A DNA stretch of 7,986 nt from Methanobacteriota archaeon. GTDB taxonomy: Archaea; Halobacteriota; Bog-38; Methanoflorentales; Methanoflorentaceae. The notes beneath the pieces are model-generated. The model saw only the letters and a program-made list of their open reading frames with translations, was not told the DNA's origin and made no database searches. Positions 4,917-7,986 of this stretch are shown piece after piece; within the stretch, counting starts at the first letter, position 1; each line of letters opens with the position of its first letter. The stretch spans positions 1-7,986 of the forward strand of contig JAJRBK010000048.1 of NCBI GenBank assembly GCA_028679495.1. The letters run 5' to 3'. Both the position numbers and the translations under genes were made by a program.

Positions 4917-5503
4917 CTCTGTGATCGGGCGGTAATATTAATGATAGCGCGTGCCGTTCCTCTACGCTCGATAAATTCTTTTATGAATGGGCTGAAGCCG
5001 AACTGAGAGGCAATGATTACTGCGGAACTGGGAGTGATACTCAGCCACTCCTCCCCTACAGATGATAGAAGAGGTATCATAATCCCAAGAAGTTCCTTTA
5101 GGCTCTTAATAATCTTAAACGTGCTCGACTCTTCAGGGGGCTTTAACTGCTGCTGCCGGGAGAGTTCCTCGAGCTCCTGCTTTCTCATTTCCATCTCATG
5201 GAGCTCGCTCTCGTGCTTTTTGAGTGCAGACTCGAGGGCAGACTCAAGTTCCACGGCGGCATATATGGTCGGTGAGGTGAGCGAGGGGCGGACCATGCCC
5301 TTGTCGATGAGGCTGTTGAGCGTGCGGTGCATGTCCTCACGGTACGTGTGGAGCGCCTTGGCAAGCGGTGACGGGGTCTTGGGGCCGTACTTTAAGAGGT
5401 GAAAGTAGCACTGTGCCTCCTTCTCGGTCAGGCCGAAGCCCATAAGGCGGGTGATGAAGTCGTCCTCGGACTTCCTAATCCCTCTACTCTCCTCAAACGC
5501 CAT
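4913..5503 (-). CDS. TrmB-family transcriptional regulator, N-terminal 196 aa (frameshifted)
   Basis: Residues 15-85 form a winged helix-turn-helix of the TrmB type: FGLTEKEAQCYFHLLKYG (23-40), then SPLAKALHTYREDMHRTLNSLIDKGMV, with the recognition helix near 53-66 and the wing after 70. A charged coiled coil follows (88-120, HESELHEMEMRKQELEELSR). From about 128 the sensor domain begins (FKIIKSLKELLGIMIPLLSSVGEEWLSITPSS) and reaches RGTARAIINIT before stopping after ARSQR. The remainder of the sensor domain is in another frame (4638-4916), so a base appears to be missing near 4920-4930. The ATG overlaps the upstream sensor-only gene by 11 bases, so the two are co-translated. TrmB proteins bind DNA and sense a ligand, often a sugar or related metabolite; the ligand here cannot be told. 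If the break is real the protein may bind DNA without sensing. Confidence 0.85.
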   Translation of the reverse strand: MAFEESRGIRKSEDDFITRLMGFGLTEKEAQCYFHLLKYGPKTPSPLAKALHTYREDMHRTLNSLIDKGMVRPSLTSPTIYAAVELESALESALKKHESELHEMEMRKQELEELSRQQQLKPPEESSTFKIIKSLKELLGIMIPLLSSVGEEWLSITPSSAVIIASQFGFSPFIKEFIERRGTARAIINITARSQR

Positions 5504-5972
5504 CGCTTAATAGCTCTTGTATCCGCTCTTCTGCAGGCACCGCCTCTGCCCACGCGTTCTCAAAGGAGACGAGGAGGTACTCCGCGTAGGCAGGACTCTC
5601 TGACCAGAAGGCCGTGACAGGGGTAGCAAGCGTATACTCGTCGATGCCGATGTTTATCCCGCTGATGCTGCGCTGCCTGTCGCCGACGAACACGTAGAGT
5701 TCGTGGGGTTGGTCGCTATGCCGCAGGTCTACGCCGATATCCAGTCGCATGCGCACCTCTTCAACGTTCGCGGGCGATATCGTCGTAATGCCTCTGAGCA
5801 CCCCGCCGTTTTGTATGAACTGCTTGGCGCGCTCCACGGTGTGATAGGTGCCGGCGATGGATAACAAGGAAGGGGGAGTGAGGAGGACAATCTCACGCTG
5901 TGATGATTCAAATATCCCTGAAACCACTGCTACGACGTCTTCAACGCTGGTGACAATTGTTCCAGACGGCAT
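5493..5972 (-). CDS. TrmB-like sensor domain without helix-turn-helix, 159 aa
   Basis: The whole protein corresponds to the C-terminal sensor half of TrmB regulators. In order: SVEDVVAVVSGIFESSQREIVLLTPPS (9-35), HTVERAKQFIQNGGVLRGITTIS (44-66), the signature DIGVDLRHSDQPHELYVFVGDRQRSISGI (78-106), and the terminal helix YAEYLLVSFENAWAEAVPAEERIQELL. There is no DNA-binding domain, signal peptide or membrane segment. It is the first gene of an operon and overlaps the helix-turn-helix TrmB by 11 bases, so it may pair with that protein as a separate sensing subunit (inference). No ribosome site precedes the ATG; a TATA box about 27 bases upstream implies a leaderless transcript, which supports this start. 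Alternatively it is a full TrmB gene that lost its N-terminus, although the well-placed promoter argues that it is expressed as it stands. Confidence 0.8.
   Translation of the reverse strand: MPSGTIVTSVEDVVAVVSGIFESSQREIVLLTPPSLLSIAGTYHTVERAKQFIQNGGVLRGITTISPANVEEVRMRLDIGVDLRHSDQPHELYVFVGDRQRSISGINIGIDEYTLATPVTAFWSESPAYAEYLLVSFENAWAEAVPAEERIQELLSDGV
5519..5532. repeat. GTATCCGCTCTTCT, copy 2 of 3
   Basis: Identical to 4679-4692 and 6119-6132; lies in the end of the sensor-only gene. Confidence 0.75.
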
Positions 5973-5996
5973 AGCGAGTGAGTATTAAGGCAGGCG

Positions 5997-6002
5997 TATA
6001 AA
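5997..6002 (-). promoter_or_regulatory. TATA box of a leaderless promoter
   Basis: On the minus strand CTATTTATACG places TTTATA at 6002-5997, about 27 bases before the A of ATG at 5972. In archaea transcription starts about 25-27 bases after the TATA centre, so the mRNA should begin at or next to the start codon. The absence of any ribosome site agrees. Confidence 0.65.
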
Positions 6003-6031
6003 TAGGTGCCTAACAAAGAGGCGTTACTTGG

Positions 6032-6047
6032 CCTTTTAAAAAAGAGG
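6032..6047 (-). terminator. T-tract terminator after the guaAB unit
   Basis: On the minus strand CCTCTTTTTTAAAAGG has six consecutive T (6043-6038) and can also fold as CCT(C)TTTT/AAAAGG. It lies between the end of the decayed TrmB copy and the promoter of the next operon, which is where a terminator for the guaAB transcript is expected. Confidence 0.5.
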
Positions 6048-6104
6048 ACGGTTATTCAGCGCAGCCATGTATTATGGGCGTTGGTCGGCTTGCGGGGGCC
6101 CTTG

Positions 6105-6406
6105 CTATAATAACTCGTGTATCCGCTCTTCTTCCGGGATTGCTTGCTTCCACAACGTCTCAAAGATGGATGTGAGATAACCAGCATAAAACACGGTTTT
6201 CAGTGTCGTACAAGTTGGCCGGTCCATCAAGCTTCAGGAGCTTGATATTAGTGTTAATCGCGCTGATACACGCTGATATAATGTCTTCTATCGGAGAACT
6301 GTTCCACTGAGAAGAGGACAGATATCGCTGTGCTGATAATCTCCTGCACGGTCTTACTGTTGAACCGTGTCCCGCTACTGCTTTCTACGGTCTCAATTAG
6401 GGCCAT
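6105..6406 (-). pseudogene. decayed TrmB sensor-domain gene
   Basis: ATG 6406-6404, with GGAGGGG just before it, opens 50 codons (MALIETVESSSG..KTVQEIISTAISVLFSVEQFS..) that stop at 6254. The start resembles the beginning of the TrmB sensor domain (EESSTFKIIKSLKELL). A second frame then gives ISAINTNIKLLKLDGPANLYDTE, and a third gives VFYAGYLTSIFETLWKQAIP and EEERIHELL before TAG at 6107-6105. These match AISAIHTEI and YANYLLSTFEILWEQ of the 4638 copy. About 90 central residues are missing, so there is an internal deletion plus frameshifts. Similarity to the 4638 copy continues past the TAG (QGPPQADQ against QGPLPADQ), ending at a TAA at 6074-6072. It begins 25 bases after the guaAB stop, so it is in the guaAB transcript. 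No function is expected beyond a possible 50-residue peptide. Confidence 0.75.
6119..6132. repeat. GTATCCGCTCTTCT, copy 3 of 3
   Basis: Identical to 4679-4692 and 5519-5532; lies in the 3' end of the decayed sensor gene. Confidence 0.75.
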
Positions 6407-6431
6407 TACCCCTCCAAATAATCAACAGATA

Positions 6432-7394
6432 TTAGACGACCTCGATCGTTGAGGGGGGTTTGGGGGCAATATTGTACGTGACGCTAACAATGCCGGGCAC
6501 AGAGCGGATAAGCTCCCCGGCAACCTTTTCTAGGACTTCAAAGGAAAGTCGGGTTGGTGTCGCAGCACGCGCGTCGACGCTATCCCAGCAGCGAACCTCG
6601 ATCTGCTGTCCGAAGTCACGCTTGCCGTCGCGCATGCCGGTGACACGGTCTTGGTGAAGGATCGCCATGTACTGAAACGCGCCGGTGTCTTTTAACAACT
6701 CCTCAACGACAGCAGTCGCCTTTCGGACCGTCTCGATGCGCTCCGGGGTTACTTCTCCTATTACGCGTGCCGCCAGCGCCGGCCCTGGAAACGGTATACG
6801 TTTGAAAATTTCTGGAGGAAGGCCGAGAGCCTTGCCTATGATCCTGACACCGTCTTTACGAAGCTGAATAAGCGGCTCGATAATGCGGTAGCCGAAAGCC
6901 TCTTCTGGGTCTATTCCGAGTTGCTCGAAGACGTTGTGTTGCCGCTTGATCCCCGCGATGGTCTCATCGACGTCGGTCAAGATGGTTCCCTGGAGGAGGT
7001 ATTTCGCACCGCTTTCCTTGATTATATGCCCGAATACGTCCCGGTAGAAGGTCTGAGTCACGGCCTCACGCTTCTCTTCCGGGTCAGTGATTCCCTTGAA
7101 TGCTGAGAAGAAATCCTCCCGGGCATCGATTACCTCAACCTTGACACCGAGATCTCTGAAAAGATCTACCACCCGTCCCGCTTCCCCCTGACGCATAATG
7201 CCATTGTCAACGAACACGGTCTTAAGGCGGTTTCCCAGAGCACGATGTCCGAGCATCGTGACCGTGGACGAATCAACTCCTCCCGAAAGGGCGTTGATCG
7301 CCATTCCATCTCCGACTATCTCCTTGATCTCCGTGATCTTCTCATTGATGAAGCCCTCGATATCAAGTTCCTTTGCGGTGATCTCCTTAATCAT
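6432..7394 (-). CDS. guaAB: GMP synthase subunit B (ATP-pyrophosphatase), 320 aa
   Basis: Last step of GMP synthesis: XMP is adenylylated with ATP and aminated to GMP, using ammonia from a separate glutaminase subunit (GuaAA), which is not in this window. The PP-loop SGGVDSS is at residues 37-43. QGTILTDVDET (135-145), IKRQHNV (149-155), GYRIIEPL (168-175), RIPFPGPALAARVIGE (199-214) and QIEVRCWDS (264-272) are the conserved motifs of the synthetase and dimerisation domains. The C-terminus NIAPKPPSTIEVV is the usual XMP-binding tail. Length matches archaeal subunit B; a bacterial GuaA would carry about 200 more residues at the N-terminus. It is a soluble cytoplasmic enzyme. ATG 7394 is supported by AAGGAGAT six bases upstream. 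It is the first gene of its transcript, followed after 25 bases by the decayed TrmB copy. No missing catalytic residue is seen. Identification is firm. Confidence 0.97.
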   Translation of the reverse strand: MIKEITAKELDIEGFINEKITEIKEIVGDGMAINALSGGVDSSTVTMLGHRALGNRLKTVFVDNGIMRQGEAGRVVDLFRDLGVKVEVIDAREDFFSAFKGITDPEEKREAVTQTFYRDVFGHIIKESGAKYLLQGTILTDVDETIAGIKRQHNVFEQLGIDPEEAFGYRIIEPLIQLRKDGVRIIGKALGLPPEIFKRIPFPGPALAARVIGEVTPERIETVRKATAVVEELLKDTGAFQYMAILHQDRVTGMRDGKRDFGQQIEVRCWDSVDARAATPTRLSFEVLEKVAGELIRSVPGIVSVTYNIAPKPPSTIEVV

Positions 7395-7400
7395 TTCCTG

Positions 7401-7408
7401 ATCTCCTT
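7401..7408 (-). promoter_or_regulatory. ribosome binding site of guaAB
   Basis: AAGGAGAT on the minus strand, six bases before ATG 7394-7392, confirms the start. Confidence 0.75.
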
Positions 7409-7450
7409 GTATGGAATTTCACATGATATTCAGTTCTCATGTCTACTCGA

Positions 7451-7456
7451 TATTTA
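7451..7456 (-). promoter_or_regulatory. candidate TATA box of guaAB
   Basis: GCTAAATATCG on the minus strand holds TAAATA at 7456-7451. Transcription would start near 7427, leaving a leader of about 33 bases that includes the ribosome site. Confidence 0.4.
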
Positions 7457-7504
7457 GCAGCGAAGGAGCACTCTCACTGCAAAACATCGATCGATAGATA
7501 GTAT

Positions 7505-7526
7505 CATAGCACTCAATTGAGCTATG
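7505..7526. promoter_or_regulatory. palindromic operator candidate between guaAB and the right-edge gene
   Basis: CATAGC, one extra A, then the perfect palindrome CTCAATTGAG, then CTATG. Apart from the extra base, the 22-base site is fully self-complementary. It lies about 50 bases upstream of the guaAB TATA candidate and in the divergent gap, where a dimeric regulator of either gene could bind. A second perfect palindrome, ATCGATCGAT, is at 7486-7495. Confidence 0.45.
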
Positions 7527-7669
7527 TTAACTTGTCGCTACACCAGCTTTCGCGTCTCTCCACCCATCATCGCGTTAGTTTGCGGCCGTACTTCCAAAAA
7601 CAACTGGTACTGTGACGTGATCTTACCAAGCGTAAGGATGATCGTCTGATAAACTGATGTATAATCGCA

Positions 7670-7986
7670 TTGAATACATTATACGTTGTTGCAAGCGGCA
7701 AGAAAAAGATATGGGATACGCTCCCTTGCTGTGGGCCACAGAAAGCGCGGGAAATCTACGTTGGATCGTTTACGCGAAAAAGCGTCGATTATGCAGTGAC
7801 GTTTTATCCCTCATCGTGGTGTCTCCTTTCACCGAAGTACGGGTTTTTCCTGCCTGATGACGTAGTATATGCTCCCGATTGCACTAAGTTTAATCGGAGG
7901 GAAACGACCCCTCTTTCAATAAAAGAACTCGCTCTGCAAGCTTCCTCACTCAGGCTTAATCAATACAGCACGGTGATCACGCTTGC
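7670..7986 (+). CDS. DUF6884-like protein, N-terminal 105 aa, cut by the window edge
   Basis: The frame is open from 7658 to the end of the window, after a TGA at 7655-7657. It has no ATG near its beginning; TTG at 7670 gives MNTLYVVASGKKKIWD, which looks like a natural start. Family-like motifs in order are ASGKKKIWD (8-16), GPQKAREIYVGSFTRK (22-37), FYPSSWCLLSPKYGFFLPDD (45-64) and PLSIKELALQASS (81-93). The W-x-L-S-x-K-Y/H-G-x-x-x-P-D-D pattern, with the preceding Y-V-G-S-F, is what I remember of DUF6884 proteins, whose function is not established. There is no signal peptide. An overlapping ATG frame at 7657-7857 covers the same DNA but has no such pattern and is rejected. No clear ribosome site precedes the TTG, so the start is the weakest part. 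It is divergent from guaAB. Confidence 0.7.
   Translation, partial: MNTLYVVASGKKKIWDTLPCCGPQKAREIYVGSFTRKSVDYAVTFYPSSWCLLSPKYGFFLPDDVVYAPDCTKFNRRETTPLSIKELALQASSLRLNQYSTVITL

Noticed and set aside
5013..5617. Plus-strand frames opposite the TrmB genes
   Set aside because: Serine- and arginine-rich antisense shadows of the well-supported TrmB coding sequence.
4606..6020. TTGTTAGGCAC shared in inverted orientation at 4607-4617 and 6007-6017
   Set aside because: Short enough to be chance, with no consistent relation to gene ends or promoters.
7657..7857. 66-codon ATG frame on the plus strand near the right edge
   Set aside because: It overlaps the longer TTG-started frame one base out of phase, which carries recognisable family motifs and stays open to the window end.

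Overview
The window looks archaeal, most likely from a euryarchaeote of the methanogen or anaerobic methane-oxidiser kind; the exact lineage is inference. Three things point this way. (1) The GMP synthase is the split archaeal type: a stand-alone ATP-pyrophosphatase/dimerisation subunit (guaAB) with no fused glutaminase domain. (2) It sits beside TrmB-type regulators. (3) One promoter has a TATA box about 27 bases before its ATG, which fits a leaderless archaeal transcript; other genes carry strong GGAGG-type ribosome sites.

Layout, left to right. 1-1390 is a minus-strand cluster: a DUF1579-like gene (TTG start, two single-base frameshifts), an alpha/beta hydrolase 12 bases downstream, and perhaps the start of a third gene leaving at the left edge. 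1391-1708 is non-coding, with a pyrimidine-rich termination candidate, a small tandem repeat and a promoter. 1709-2104 (minus) encodes a small secreted protein. It is divergent from a membrane-anchored protein at 2464-2934 (plus), which lies between two imperfect direct copies of a roughly 40-base element.

3000-4288 (plus) looks like accessory DNA: a helical acidic 60-residue protein, a 71-residue cysteine-rich protein and a 169-residue protein, none of which I recognise. Two places here share a 12-base promoter-proximal box. 4289-4637 has no gene but contains competing inverted repeats.

4638-6406 (minus) holds three related TrmB sensor domains. One is sensor-only and starts the operon. The second is a helix-turn-helix TrmB split by a frameshift. 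The third is a decayed copy directly downstream of guaAB (6432-7394, minus). A divergent regulatory region with a strong palindrome (7505-7526) separates guaAB from a plus-strand gene at the right edge. That gene resembles DUF6884 proteins and reads from a TTG codon, so an ATG-only scan would miss it.

Functionally, only guaAB (GMP synthesis) is certain. The TrmB array probably senses a metabolite and regulates itself and perhaps its neighbours. The hydrolase/DUF1579 pair looks like a small acquired accessory operon. I saw no CRISPR array, tRNA, rRNA or transposase gene.
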